Below are positions 46,601-55,223 of a stretch of DNA of 64,000 nucleotides, piece after piece. The notes beneath the pieces are model-generated. The model was given only the letters and a program-made list of their open reading frames with translations. It did not search any database and was not told the DNA's origin. Within the stretch, counting starts at the first letter, position 1; each line of letters opens with the position of its first letter. Position numbers and translations under genes: made by a program. Origin of the DNA: an uncultured bacterium (lineage in GTDB: Bacteria > Verrucomicrobiota > Lentisphaeria > Victivallales > UBA1829). Where the stretch lies: NCBI GenBank assembly GCA_900548385.1, contig URKJ01000004.1:62001-126000 (forward strand), written 5' to 3'.

Positions 46601-47563
46601 CATGGGAACTTTATATTCAAACCATCCGTCTTTCAACGGGACGATATCGGACACTGCCACCGTTTTTCTGCCGAGGCGGATTTGAACGGGAGTGTTCCGC
46701 GTCATGCGGAATTTCAGCGTCGCACGTTCCGGCGCGATTCCGGAAATGTCGTATGCGCGGTCCAGAAAATTGTTGAAAATGGAGAACCCGCCGTATTTCT
46801 TCGCATTCCTGCCGACTGTGAGGGACAGATACTGTGTTGTGCCTAATTTGTCGCGCCAGCTGCAGCCGCCCCAGATCCGGGTCTTCCAGCTTGGAGGAAG
46901 CGGATAGAACGAGACATACGCACCGTCCGGAACACTGTTTCCGACGTTGGACGTCAGCGCTTTCGGAGCCGGTTCGGAGCGCGGAACATCGGCGGGATCG
47001 ACGGTCAGCACAATATCATCGAAAAACGCTTCTCCGCGGTTGCCGAACCCGTTTGCACACATCAGGGAGGCGATGATCAGAGTCGTTGATTCCGGCAGCG
47101 GCTGCTTGAGTTTCAGCAGTCCCCAGTCCGTTTGTCCGGTTGCATCGACTCCGGCGGAGACGGTGACGACTTTATCATCGGCATCCTTGATGAAGAGCGA
47201 GATACCGACCGTTCCCGGAGCGGAGGCGGAAATCTGTTTCACTCTGGCGGAGAAATAGAGCACTTTTCCGGCATACCGTTTCACTTCTTTTCCGCCGATG
47301 ATGAAGCCGAGCGACGAGTTGCTGCGTCCGGAGTCGGAATCTTTCAGGTGAAGCGAGGCTGTTCCGGAGAACTTCTCTTTTGTGGAACGGGCAAACCGCT
47401 CGAACGCTTTCTGTTTTCCTTTCGGGAGACCCCACCGCCATTGGCGAGAACTCGGAAGATCATCGGAGTCGTTCCAAGTTTCAAAACCGGGATTTTCATA
47501 GAGATTTCCTGCGGAGACTCCGATGGAGAGTCCCAGCAGAATCGTTTGGAGCAGCTGTTTCAT
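43637..47563 (-). CDS. Giant secreted GH42-like glycoside hydrolase
   Basis: 1308 residues, signal peptide MKQLLQTILLGLSIGVSAG, RBS GAGGT. Order: N-terminal carbohydrate-binding-like domains (LYENPGFETWND), the TIM barrel from about residue 390 (GKPYYFLGPWIYN), acid/base Glu in YELFNESAYG (about residue 560), nucleophile Glu in VINNEHYC (about residue 728), a GH42M-like domain (RKRGGIVIAERNAF), and a C-terminal GKKGGWFDQG-type domain (DKKGGWFDQGGND, about residue 1140). Probably a beta-galactosidase-like enzyme at the cell surface. It lies 31 nt downstream of a prepilin gene and is controlled with it. Confidence 0.8.
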   Translation of the reverse strand: MKQLLQTILLGLSIGVSAGNLYENPGFETWNDSDDLPSSRQWRWGLPKGKQKAFERFARSTKEKFSGTASLHLKDSDSGRSNSSLGFIIGGKEVKRYAGKVLYFSARVKQISASAPGTVGISLFIKDADDKVVTVSAGVDATGQTDWGLLKLKQPLPESTTLIIASLMCANGFGNRGEAFFDDIVLTVDPADVPRSEPAPKALTSNVGNSVPDGAYVSFYPLPPSWKTRIWGGCSWRDKLGTTQYLSLTVGRNAKKYGGFSIFNNFLDRAYDISGIAPERATLKFRMTRNTPVQIRLGRKTVAVSDIVPLKDGWFEYKVPMTAFDGEKTVSNVTVQFPEPPAPGSLNISGLGIYTETAGHARFAPSKEAEEYRDSYRKPLSVTEDGQPRPEIRNGTWYLNGKPYYFLGPWIYNRTVIDWGKGSNPLNIDHIAYRKEPSKEVWKVMGFNSAQISAAHTNGGSALYGLPVSVKYREQENQIREYFNRFGDTPMVLDFAFGFHEALGADNPAKRKELDQRLGSWHAFIPFCPEHPDGDRYYRDYMAGGVKTALKNRANIYTYELFNESAYGCQCRYNAAEFARRMKRKYGTIQAANKVWGTIFDDFGEVASITNFQQYRKLWPDWCRFSADRYAEILKRYAAMIRTIDRRPNVYFTEQAAGLPPQHTGMDYRRIAEALDVLALEGGWRYGFNSDLTARNEMENVVMSGGSSHWFNCDFYQAVAQGKKPVINNEHYCTRIENGIRVPSRRADMITSLWMELLHGVSSNYTYVWDKRAWEARTPEQAKANVINPSYKSSSLLNPYNWPVSELDAFKEFRKEFDPYMERVMPFPRTKPATVAVFYSYPTLRMKPFYTWKFNSRMTAWYGALLHAQFPVRIVFEEDLAAGLSPEVQALIFPAADYTVPETLRHVEAFRKRGGIVIAERNAFRWNEHSEPLPPVNGITRIDADKPEQMLPILVRGGVTRYGTITPADTREPIRMADLQLIDRGDFKLLFLVTMGDLASRLAEVRLNLNDSGSFYLYDIVGKRILLNDGSAQWTAQDLKRGFRIVLPSQQRVILTLERKRPAGAAEVSQEDVRAEFERLRKQEQPRIRQFRERQAELKKNHADDRVWSGVNTGKCHSVDLRKFVNMHFRDEIAGDKKGGWFDQGGNDFANMPLGRRTFAGVPFTIIDPAENGGKGVIILYGKERDYFPKAVSGIPVGRRAARLYMLHTMGWGRHNEKALTYRIRYADGSSLEIPVIGERDISGWWGAKAVPNAKIGVESSNSEKDQVSMQCFRWTNPHPDKAIRAIDILSAQESAVPAIAAITVEEP

Positions 47564-47594
47564 TCGTACCTCAATTCTTTCCTGTTTGTATCGG

Positions 47595-48296
47595 TTAAAA
47601 ACTGTTTTTCTTTTCTCTGACGAAGTAAGCGGCGGAGTCCGGTTTGTTCTGCGCCTGCTCTTCCTGCTGGAGGTGAGCGGGAAGCCGTTGAAAATGAATG
47701 TGTCCGTCTGCGAGCAGAAGAGTTCCGGTTCCTGTGTGGCGGTTGGCGACTTTACAGTCGTTGGCGGTGCTGTTGTTCAGATAGGCATGTGTTCCGCTAT
47801 CTGTCAGATAGACCTTTTGCGAAGGACTCCATACAAGCGAGGATTTGACCGGTTGCTGTTCCGCGGGGAGCTTGTACGCGCAGAAGCGGGTATTGGGGGT
47901 TGTGGTATAGAAATCACCGGATATGTTATAGGTCTGAATCGCTTTCATTCCTGTGTGTACTCCGGTCGGAACGAGTTCCGGTGCGTTGGGACAGCGGTAG
48001 ATTTTGGTTTGGGTCGTAACGATCGCCATGTGTGTATTGGATGCGCCCGGCAGGAGATTCAAAGTCGCTGCCGGCCATCCGAGGGCAGGGTAATAACCGT
48101 CTCCGTCGGAAAGATAGACATGAATGAGGGTTCCGAGCTGCTTCAGGTTGTTTCCGCAGGTGAGCCGTTTTCCTTTTTCCCGCACAGAGTTCAGTGCAGG
48201 CAGAAGCATACCGGCAAGTATTGCAATAATTGCAATTACCACCAGAAGTTCTATGAGGGTGAATTTTTTTGATTCGCTTTTTTGTTTTTTCCGCAT
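47595..48296 (-). CDS. H-X9-DG prepilin-type protein
   Basis: 233 residues with a classical leader: a short basic N-terminus, [20 protein letters not shown], then [12 protein letters not shown] and a pilin-like domain. The H-X9-DG signature is [17 protein letters not shown] precedes the ATG. It lies between a regulator (48402) and the GH42-like enzyme (43637) on one strand, the same module order as at 37291-42797. A strong promoter with an operator-like repeat lies just upstream. Confidence 0.93.
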   Translation of the reverse strand: MRKKQKSESKKFTLIELLVVIAIIAILAGMLLPALNSVREKGKRLTCGNNLKQLGTLIHVYLSDGDGYYPALGWPAATLNLLPGASNTHMAIVTTQTKIYRCPNAPELVPTGVHTGMKAIQTYNISGDFYTTTPNTRFCAYKLPAEQQPVKSSLVWSPSQKVYLTDSGTHAYLNNSTANDCKVANRHTGTGTLLLADGHIHFQRLPAHLQQEEQAQNKPDSAAYFVREKKNSF

Positions 48297-48319
48297 GTTT
48301 TTTCTCCTGTGTTTTTGTT

Positions 48320-48385
48320 ATGGCAAAGTCCGCCATACTATATTTATACAACAAAACCTCTGAAAAGTCAATCCCCTTTTCAGAG
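48320..48385 (-). promoter_or_regulatory. Prepilin promoter with two operator-like inverted repeats
   Basis: Minus strand: TTGACT (48371-48366), 17-bp spacer, TATAAA (48348-48343). A perfect 10-bp inverted repeat CTCTGAAAAG/CTTTTCAGAG (48358-48367, 48376-48385) covers the -35. A second, ATGGC-N7-GCCAT (48320-48336), lies just downstream of the start site. The second repeat is conserved at the paralogous prepilin promoter at 55224-55240. Confidence 0.75.
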
Positions 48386-48401
48386 ATGATTTTTATTATT
48401 T

Positions 48402-49478
48402 TTATGCAGTTGATTCCCTCCGGATCAGCTTTGCGGGGAAAGTCCGGCTTTCCGGCTCTTTTCCGGAGCGGATCCGGTCCAGCATCTGCCGTGCGGCGTC
48501 GGCGCCGATCTGAAAAGAGTTTACGTCGATCGTCGTCAGAGACGGATAAAAGTAAGAACCGATTTCCATATTGTCGCATCCGGCGATCAGAATATCTTCC
48601 GGAACCCGGATACCCCGGTCGCGGAGAGCGCGGCAGACTCCCGGAGCCAGCAGATCGGAAGAGAGAAAGATCGCATCCGGCATTCCGCATCCGCTTTCCT
48701 CCAGTTTCCGGATGATGTCCGTTCCATAGCGGAGCTGCGGCAGAGTCCGGACCGTGAACGCTTCCGGCAATTCGATTCCCGCCTCTTCTGCAAGAGTATG
48801 GAACAGACGATATTTTTCATAGTTTACACCGTTGCCGCGTTCTCCCTCCAGGCCGAAGAATCCGGCATAGGCGCAGCGCCGGACACCTTTCCGGCGGAAA
48901 TCCGCCAGCAGGTCCCGCATGGCACCGGAGTAATCCACCAGAATTTCCGGCGCGGAACGGTAATAACCGTCCATTCCCTCGTAAATGGAGATGACCGGAA
49001 CGGACTTTGCCGCGCGGAGGATCGGATTCATCTTTTCCGGCATGGGATGCTCCAGCAGCAGGATGCCGTCGAGCCGTTCGGGCAGATTGACTTTTTTTGT
49101 GCTGTCCCGGAGGACCTGTATTTCCGTGTAGAGTCTGGAAGAGACATCCGCCGCATTGCGCAGAACGCTGCGAATTCCCGAGTAAAAAGTTCCCCAGAAT
49201 GGAGCGTCTTCCATATTATACGGGCGGGATGCGTAAATCATAATATGAGGAACCGCGAGTTTTGCGGTTACGCGGGTATATTTCCCGTGCGCCATTTCCA
49301 ATGCGCCGGACTGATTCAGATCCGCGAGGGCGAGAGCCACGGTGTTTTTGCTAACGGAAAACTGTTTTGCCAGCTGTTCAATGGAAGGCAGGGCTTCCCC
49401 GCAGGCATAACGCCCCTCCATGATCGCCGCGGCAATCCGTTGTCTGACCTGTTCTGTTTTTGAAATCCGTTCCGGCAT
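48402..49478 (-). CDS. GntR-type wHTH regulator with LacI-like sensor domain
   Basis: 358 residues. N-terminal GntR helix-turn-helix: ALPSIEQLAKQFSVSKNTVA and LEMAHGKYTRVT. The LacI-like C-terminal domain has DGILLLEHP, VPVISIYEG, AIFLSSDLLAPGV and DILIAGCDNMEIG, with TTIDVNSFQIGADAARQML as the family's closing block. AGGGAG lies before the ATG. It is divergent from the peptidase start remnant at 49686 and upstream of the prepilin-GH42 pair, so it probably regulates that pair and itself. Confidence 0.9.
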   Translation of the reverse strand: MPERISKTEQVRQRIAAAIMEGRYACGEALPSIEQLAKQFSVSKNTVALALADLNQSGALEMAHGKYTRVTAKLAVPHIMIYASRPYNMEDAPFWGTFYSGIRSVLRNAADVSSRLYTEIQVLRDSTKKVNLPERLDGILLLEHPMPEKMNPILRAAKSVPVISIYEGMDGYYRSAPEILVDYSGAMRDLLADFRRKGVRRCAYAGFFGLEGERGNGVNYEKYRLFHTLAEEAGIELPEAFTVRTLPQLRYGTDIIRKLEESGCGMPDAIFLSSDLLAPGVCRALRDRGIRVPEDILIAGCDNMEIGSYFYPSLTTIDVNSFQIGADAARQMLDRIRSGKEPESRTFPAKLIRRESTA

Positions 49479-49496
49479 TTTTGCTCCCTGTAATCA

Positions 49497-49547
49497 AACT
49501 CTCTGAGAGAGTTGTTTAAATTATAGTCGGTTTTCCGGAAAAGTCAA
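49497..49547 (-). promoter_or_regulatory. Regulator promoter with perfect palindromic operator
   Basis: Minus strand: TTGACT (49547-49542), 16-bp spacer, TATAAT (49525-49520). A perfect palindrome AACTCTCT-G-AGAGAGTT (49497-49513) covers the expected start site, which fits autorepression by the GntR/LacI-type protein. Confidence 0.78.
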
Positions 49548-49551
49548 TAGA

Positions 49552-49751
49552 GGGAATCGTATTTTTCTGAAAATATTCCGGAAAAATATGCAAAAAGATA
49601 CCGTTTTCAAATTGCATATCCGGGATTTCATGCTATATCATCCCTATAAATATGATTGATAACCTGATTATGACGGGAGAATTTCATGGATACGCTTGAG
49701 CTGCTGAAAGAACTGGTTGCCATTCCCAGCGTGAATCCGCGCTGTATCCGG
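49552..49751 (+). repeat. 200-bp perfect direct repeat, copy A
   Basis: Identical by eye to 55513-55712 over 200 bp (offset 5961). It holds the upstream region and first 22 codons of the M20 peptidase. Confidence 0.93.
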
Positions 49752-49757
49752 AGTTGA
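49686..49757 (+). pseudogene. M20 peptidase 5' fragment
   Basis: MDTLELLKELVAIPSVNPRC then IRS and a TGA: the first 22 codons are the same as the peptidase at 55647, then the sequence breaks off at the end of the direct repeat. GGGAGA RBS is kept, so a 23-residue peptide could be made. The following 275 nt (49758-50032) contain no gene I recognise. Confidence 0.87.
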
Positions 49758-50032
49758 TGATGTGACATATCCAGGTTGCGGTGAAGCAATCTCTGTCTTT
49801 GGGGCAATGAGTGAAGACCATACTCGCTCTGAGTTTTGCATCAGCGCCGGTCAAATTCATGCGAAGTTTCCCTTTGTATATTCCTTGTCATTGCCACAGA
49901 AGTTTCAATTTTCAACCGAACTTGAATGTATGATTGCGCATATTTTCCGTTTTGAGCACGGTACTGGCGTTCGCGATCGGCTGTAGCTGCGCAATCGAAT
50001 TCAAACAGATAAAAAAAGACCTTTATGCGTTT

Positions 50033-51127
50033 TTAGATTATCTCCAGCATATCTTTGCTGGGAAGAGTCGGAAACGGGGCAACCGGTAGCGTCTGATACC
50101 AATACGCCACAGAAGAAATATCATCCTGCAATGGCAGATAACGGCCATCCTGATGCCATCCCAACGCCTGTATCGTCACTTTTAGTTCTTTGCGGAAACG
50201 TACAGGATCTACCACATGCCAGCGATACATTCCAAAACGCTGTTGGGAAATATAAAGCCCGTCTGGGCGTATTACCTGCGGCAAACCGGCATAAAGCGTT
50301 GTATATGATTGATATTGCTTATGGGTTTTATCTTCAAAATTATAGGAGCCGCAGAAATAGTCTTCAGTTCCGGTGCCGCATATTGTAGGAAATTCCCGGT
50401 CGTCGTCAATGAAAAATTTGATTTCACCTTCGCCCCACCAGCCGTTGTTGTTGACTCCCCATGCCAAATAGGTGCCAACATAATGGCCGTGTCCTTGTAC
50501 GCCATCAAGTATGGTGTATACATCTTTGTACGGCAGCGGATTGACCCGGCGGAATTGTGCGCAGAAATAGGCACAGTTTTCCGGTACTTCAGCCAACGTG
50601 TAATCAATTTGATAATAGAGACGCATCGGTTCCGTGTCGATATTCGTCATAGTAATCCGGATTTTCCGGCGGAAAGGCATTTCCCAGTAGCAGTTGAATG
50701 CGTTTCCCGGATTGTAGCAGACCATTGCACTGTTCAGTTGCGAAAATTTTTGCGGATCGGGCCAGGCCATTGCAAAGAAGTCGCCCAGCGGCACTTCTAC
50801 AGACGGAAATTCCTGATCTTCATAGTAAATACGTAAAATATAAAAACGGTTTTGCCGTCCAGCAGGTGTCATCCACATATGCTGAATTGCTCCGGCTCCG
50901 GAAATTTCAGCCAGTGTAAAACACGCTCCTGGAGCAATGTCAATGGAGGGATTCATTTTCCATCCCTGTCCCAGTTCACGGGCGCATTCTTGTCCGGTAC
51001 CGGCAGTTGCCATACCGCCATTACCTGCTTCGCCGGTAAAATTTTCCGGTGAAATTGAACGGCTCTGTGCCATGGAAAGACGTGAAAGATTACCTTGATT
51101 CATGCCTAAGCCATTGATATATTGCAT
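50033..51127 (-). CDS. DUF2961 / GH172-family glycoside hydrolase
   Basis: 364 residues from ATG 51127 (AGGAGA at proper spacing). A reading from 51235 would place an 11-bp hairpin inside the coding region and is rejected. MQYINGLGMNQGNLSRLSMA is the typical GH172 start. GAIQHMWMTP, EVPLGDFFAMAW, FNCYWEMPFRR, EGEIKFFIDDD and PTICGTGTEDYF are family blocks, the last with catalytic acidic residues. GH172 enzymes act on fructofuranosides or arabinofuranosides and work as multimers. No signal peptide. It is last in an operon with the prepilin and large hydrolase at 51216-55200. Confidence 0.88.
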   Translation of the reverse strand: MQYINGLGMNQGNLSRLSMAQSRSISPENFTGEAGNGGMATAGTGQECARELGQGWKMNPSIDIAPGACFTLAEISGAGAIQHMWMTPAGRQNRFYILRIYYEDQEFPSVEVPLGDFFAMAWPDPQKFSQLNSAMVCYNPGNAFNCYWEMPFRRKIRITMTNIDTEPMRLYYQIDYTLAEVPENCAYFCAQFRRVNPLPYKDVYTILDGVQGHGHYVGTYLAWGVNNNGWWGEGEIKFFIDDDREFPTICGTGTEDYFCGSYNFEDKTHKQYQSYTTLYAGLPQVIRPDGLYISQQRFGMYRWHVVDPVRFRKELKVTIQALGWHQDGRYLPLQDDISSVAYWYQTLPVAPFPTLPSKDMLEII

Positions 51128-51174
51128 TTCTGGATCTCCTGTGATTAGTTGTTCATACACCATCACTTGGTTTA

Positions 51175-51204
51175 GAGCCTCGGAAATTTTCAATTCCGAG
51201 GCTC
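51175..51204 (-). other. Intercistronic stem-loop between the large hydrolase and GH172 genes
   Basis: Perfect 11-bp stem GAGCCTCGGAA/TTCCGAGGCTC (51175-51185, 51194-51204), 8-nt loop, no T-tract on the transcribed strand. It is likely an mRNA processing or stability element, or a partial terminator that lowers GH172 expression. Confidence 0.7.
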
Positions 51205-51215
51205 CAGTGATAATT

Positions 51216-54200
51216 TTACTTTTGATCGCGCTCAAGCAATACCGCCATTACACCACAAGGGTAACTTGCCGTATCGACCGTAAAAGTAAAACGTCCATTC
51301 TGTACGCTTCCGGGCAGTTTTCCTGCAATCGAACCATCGGTTTTAAGAGCGGTGACAGTATACTGAGCAGATGTATCAAACTCAATATCGGCAGTTCCGC
51401 GCCGCAGGAGAATTGGTAATTTCCCGTGCGCACGGTACAACGTTCTTTCCTCATTGGCGAAACAGGCTTCCGTGTTGGATATTTCGGTCAAATGTAAACA
51501 GAGGAGACGCCTGCTCTCCCGGAGTGGACGATCATCCAGAGCCATGATGGCAATGGTCTGAAACCCGGAGGCATTGCGGATCCGCATAAAGCCGTCACCG
51601 ATACTGCCTTTGCTTAAAATGGCACATTCCACCTTGTTTGCTTTTACCGTAAAGGTTTTGTTTTTTGCATCCAACGAGATTTCGCCAGTGGAACTTTTGG
51701 CTGTTCGGGAACGGATCGCCTTTATCCACAATGCCGATATTCTGGCATCTTTGAGCGCCTGAGGATCGGTCCCTTGTGATGCTGGGAGCCGCCGGACTCC
51801 TGCGGGAACCGGATTGCTTCCGAAAACCGATCCGATCTGGACAATCAACCCCAACTCGGAAAATTCCGCCGGAAAATGCGACGGTAAATCTGTTGCAAAA
51901 ATATTCTGCGGAATATCATAGGCATATTTTTCCGCAGCGGCACGGATATTTCCCTGCTGAAAGAGCATCGAAATGATCCGGTCCGAAAGTTGCATCAGCG
52001 GATCGTTGCACTCATTAAACGTCGTGGGGGGACGGATATTCGTGATTGAGCCACGACCGTGTGACCAGGCGAACCGATAGAGACCATCCCAATTCTGCAA
52101 TGCAGCGTACGCGCCCATCAGCGGACCTCCTTCCGCCCGGAACATATTGGGACTGACGTAGTTGAATTCTGTTACAACAAAGGGTTTTCCGAATATACGG
52201 GTCGGCATAAGTTCCCGGGGCAGTCGCGCCATTCCATGAATTGCGGAAAGCTGATTCTGTGAACTGGGCAGTTTCCATGAAGCGAACGGAAAAAATGGAT
52301 GATCGTGATAACTGTGATTGTCTACAAGATCGAATTTGTGACGCAGTTCAGTCAAACGCACGAACTCCGCGTGATTCAGACTTGTAAGCATGGCATTGAC
52401 CCGGAGTTCATTTCTCAAGTATGCAAGCTGTTCATCAAGAACCCGACTCTGCAATTCATTGAAAAATTGGGATTGGCGATGGCTGCTTGCTGTGAAGCCC
52501 TTGTTTTTGAGCCACCGCTGATATTTTTCATCATAGACAGGTTTCATATCGGCGTGGGTATAACAAAACTCAAGGCATTCTTCGTTGACAAGATTATAGA
52601 GCCAGATGGCCGGATCGTTTCTCCACTCTTTTCCGGTATAGGGATTGCGGTGTTCAAGCAATTTTTTTACAAATGCTTTCCAGTTTTCCATTGCCGCGCG
52701 ACTTACCGGCAGAAGCGGTTTCATTGCGGAAATGCCATATTTTTTACATTCGGGTATGTTATCTCCGGGTTTAAAGATGCGGCTGCAGTAAAGATCTATT
52801 GTCGTATAGAGACCTGCTTTCGCCATTGTTGCGATCAGATAATCGAGTTGGTCAAGTTTCCTGGCATCGAAAGTTAAAGAGTCATTGGCATTGGGATCAA
52901 GCAGTTCTGTATCGTAGTGATGGATTCGAATGGAGTTAAAACCGACTTGCCGCAGAGTTTGAGCCAGCGTATCGGCCTCCTTTGTGGTCAGGTAGTTTGC
53001 AGAAAAGCAGAGATTTGTACCATAAATGCGGATCCGTTTCTCTGGCGCTCCGGAAAAGCCGAGTGTGCCATCCGGGCGGCTGATGATACGTCCGTATTTT
53101 CCGGCCGGGGCATCCACAAAATGGGAGAAATCCAGAGGAGAACCGGCGACGATCCCCTTGCGAAATTCCAGCGGTCTCCACCCGTTTCCGGCTTTGATGT
53201 AAAAATCTTTGCGTGCCTGAGTGAAACGGAACGGCTGATCTGCCAGTGAGATCCCCGCAATCATCCACATGACATTGTTGTGCCGGGGATGGCGATTAAG
53301 CTCCAATTTGATTTTACGGGGATCGTTGCGTTTCAAATTAAAAGGAGCGGCATACAGCCCGACTTGGGCGCAGGGATTGACCCCTTTCCATGCAACAGCG
53401 GCATTTTTGCGGGCAGTGGGATTATGCCAGTTACCACTGTCGTCTTGAAGCGATACCGGGAATTTCTGAGTGGAGCCGTCGGCGAAAGTTACTGTAATAT
53501 CCCCCAGCGGCAATTTGCTTGCTGGAGTCCAACAGGTTGCATGAAGCATGACAAGGGAACGGCCGGATGTTCCTTCAGGCAGATTCAGCGTAACGGAATA
53601 AAGCTTTACGGTACGGCCCATGACAACAGCACTTTTGCCGTTGTTTGTTTTCGGGTCGATTATGGCAAAACGGGCATTTTCTGCTTGAACTTCGGTTTTA
53701 TCGAAAGAACTCAAATCGTTTTGGGGACCCTGATCGTTCCAGCCGCCTTTGCCATTATCGCCGACATCATCGGCAAAACCCATATTGGCGATACCGCGGA
53801 TGTTCAGAGGAGTGCATTTTATAGTCTGCAGTGAAAGTTCCAAATCGATAACGGCGCGACTGAGCATTCCGGAGCCGGGTGTCCCGCTGAAGCGCAGTTC
53901 CACGGAATCTCCGTTCTGAAAACGGCGGTTGTCCTGACAGGAAAGATCAAATTGTCCTTTTACAGTAAGCCGGGTTCCTCCAGTAAGGTTCAGGATGACT
54001 TCCCGGGCATTGTTTTTTACTCCGGGAATACTTTTTCCGTTATATGCTTCCGGAATCGGAAAGGGTTTTTGATCAACACAGACTTCAAAAGGTCCGTTAT
54101 TGACTGGCAGGGAAAGGGCGACTCCGAAGAAGGGAAGTTCTTGAATTTTTTCGAGCATAATTTCAGCACGGAACCGGTAGTTGCCGTCTCCGATTTTCCG

Positions 54201-54452
54201 GAGTGTAGCTGTATAGTGCAACGGTTCATGCAGCAATGTCTGGCGACCGGAGACCTTCAAAACCCCATTGCCATTATTCTCTCGGAACAAATCTCCCCGG
54301 GGCTGAGACCATTTTTTGCTGAAACAACGAAGTTCCAATGTAGCAGGACCAATCTTGATACTGCCGTTTTTCTCAAAGGACAGTTCAGTTCCGGCAAGAG
54401 AAAAACACAGTAAAAAAACTGAAAAAAAGCACAATAACCCGTTTCTTGTCAT
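51216..54452 (-). CDS. Large secreted glycoside hydrolase, clan-A TIM barrel (GH5-like)
   Basis: 1078 residues, signal peptide MTRNGLLCFFSVFLLCFSLAG. N-terminal beta domains, then the GKGGWNDQG module (about residue 235). The TIM barrel starts near residue 480 (IYGTNLCFSANYL). Acid/base Glu is in LVNEECLEF (about residue 622) and the nucleophile Glu in VVTEFNYVS (about residue 761). C-terminal beta domain. It is paralogous to 10819-14214 in layout and motifs. It lies 13 nt downstream of a prepilin gene. This operon looks less GC-rich than the neighbouring modules. Confidence 0.78.
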   Translation of the reverse strand: MTRNGLLCFFSVFLLCFSLAGTELSFEKNGSIKIGPATLELRCFSKKWSQPRGDLFRENNGNGVLKVSGRQTLLHEPLHYTATLRKIGDGNYRFRAEIMLEKIQELPFFGVALSLPVNNGPFEVCVDQKPFPIPEAYNGKSIPGVKNNAREVILNLTGGTRLTVKGQFDLSCQDNRRFQNGDSVELRFSGTPGSGMLSRAVIDLELSLQTIKCTPLNIRGIANMGFADDVGDNGKGGWNDQGPQNDLSSFDKTEVQAENARFAIIDPKTNNGKSAVVMGRTVKLYSVTLNLPEGTSGRSLVMLHATCWTPASKLPLGDITVTFADGSTQKFPVSLQDDSGNWHNPTARKNAAVAWKGVNPCAQVGLYAAPFNLKRNDPRKIKLELNRHPRHNNVMWMIAGISLADQPFRFTQARKDFYIKAGNGWRPLEFRKGIVAGSPLDFSHFVDAPAGKYGRIISRPDGTLGFSGAPEKRIRIYGTNLCFSANYLTTKEADTLAQTLRQVGFNSIRIHHYDTELLDPNANDSLTFDARKLDQLDYLIATMAKAGLYTTIDLYCSRIFKPGDNIPECKKYGISAMKPLLPVSRAAMENWKAFVKKLLEHRNPYTGKEWRNDPAIWLYNLVNEECLEFCYTHADMKPVYDEKYQRWLKNKGFTASSHRQSQFFNELQSRVLDEQLAYLRNELRVNAMLTSLNHAEFVRLTELRHKFDLVDNHSYHDHPFFPFASWKLPSSQNQLSAIHGMARLPRELMPTRIFGKPFVVTEFNYVSPNMFRAEGGPLMGAYAALQNWDGLYRFAWSHGRGSITNIRPPTTFNECNDPLMQLSDRIISMLFQQGNIRAAAEKYAYDIPQNIFATDLPSHFPAEFSELGLIVQIGSVFGSNPVPAGVRRLPASQGTDPQALKDARISALWIKAIRSRTAKSSTGEISLDAKNKTFTVKANKVECAILSKGSIGDGFMRIRNASGFQTIAIMALDDRPLRESRRLLCLHLTEISNTEACFANEERTLYRAHGKLPILLRRGTADIEFDTSAQYTVTALKTDGSIAGKLPGSVQNGRFTFTVDTASYPCGVMAVLLERDQK

Positions 54453-54465
54453 AAAATCACCTCAC

Positions 54466-55200
54466 TCAAAAATCTCTATATGGGTTCCAATATTTGACCA
54501 AATTGAGCGAGCTGTGTCCAACTGCTGCAACATGATTATCGAAAAAGAGAACATTCACCCGGTTGCTATGCATATAGGCAACCCCTACTGCTGTTAAATA
54601 TTTATTAGGGTTGTTCTTTGAAATATGCTTCCAGTGGAACGCCTGCCAATCGCTTTCCATATTGGATGCATTGTAAACCTCAATATGATGGGGCGCCTGG
54701 GGATTTCTTACCCGAGTAAATTTGTGGAAACCCCAATCCCCGGTACCATCTCCAATAAACTGCTGACTGTTTTTTGCATAGATAAAATATCTGTAAAGAC
54801 CATCCTTCAAGATCCTTTCCGGTAGAGGTTTACTGGGACAAAGCATGGATTTGGGAGTTATACTCCCTGTCTCCTCATTCAAATGAGTCGCTGTCACTTT
54901 CGTAAGATTGGGATGGGAAATTCCCAAATAACTGTAAAAAGACTTGTCATAAATCCATGGGCTCCCCCCCTTGTCGTTGCTGCTGGCCCGGATGGCGAAA
55001 TCATCGAAATCAGAGGAATAAAGAAGGTTGGCATTGCCGAGGGTTTTCATGTTGTTGATACAGGTGATTGCATGGGCCTTTTCCCGTGCTTTGTTCAACG
55101 CCGGCAGCAACAGTCCTGCAAGTATTGCAATAATTGCAATTACTACCAAAAGTTCTATGAGGGTGAATTTTCTTGACTTTCTTTTTTTCTTTTTCTGCAT
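54466..55200 (-). CDS. H-X9-DG prepilin-type protein (DN variant)
   Basis: 244 residues. Leader [20 protein letters not shown], hydrophobic helix, [13 protein letters not shown], pilin-like domain. The C-terminal signature is H-X9-DN ([12 protein letters not shown]), with Asn replacing the usual Gly. AGGAG RBS. First gene of the operon with the GH5-like and GH172 enzymes. Its leader and promoter closely resemble those of the prepilin at 47595. Confidence 0.92.
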   Translation of the reverse strand: MQKKKKRKSRKFTLIELLVVIAIIAILAGLLLPALNKAREKAHAITCINNMKTLGNANLLYSSDFDDFAIRASSNDKGGSPWIYDKSFYSYLGISHPNLTKVTATHLNEETGSITPKSMLCPSKPLPERILKDGLYRYFIYAKNSQQFIGDGTGDWGFHKFTRVRNPQAPHHIEVYNASNMESDWQAFHWKHISKNNPNKYLTAVGVAYMHSNRVNVLFFDNHVAAVGHSSLNLVKYWNPYRDF

Positions 55201-55223
55201 ATTTTTCTCCTTATGTTTTGTTT

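Noticed and set aside
49762..49986. 74-codon plus-strand frame after the truncated peptidase
   Set aside because: No recognisable family and no RBS; kept only as an unexplained spacer.
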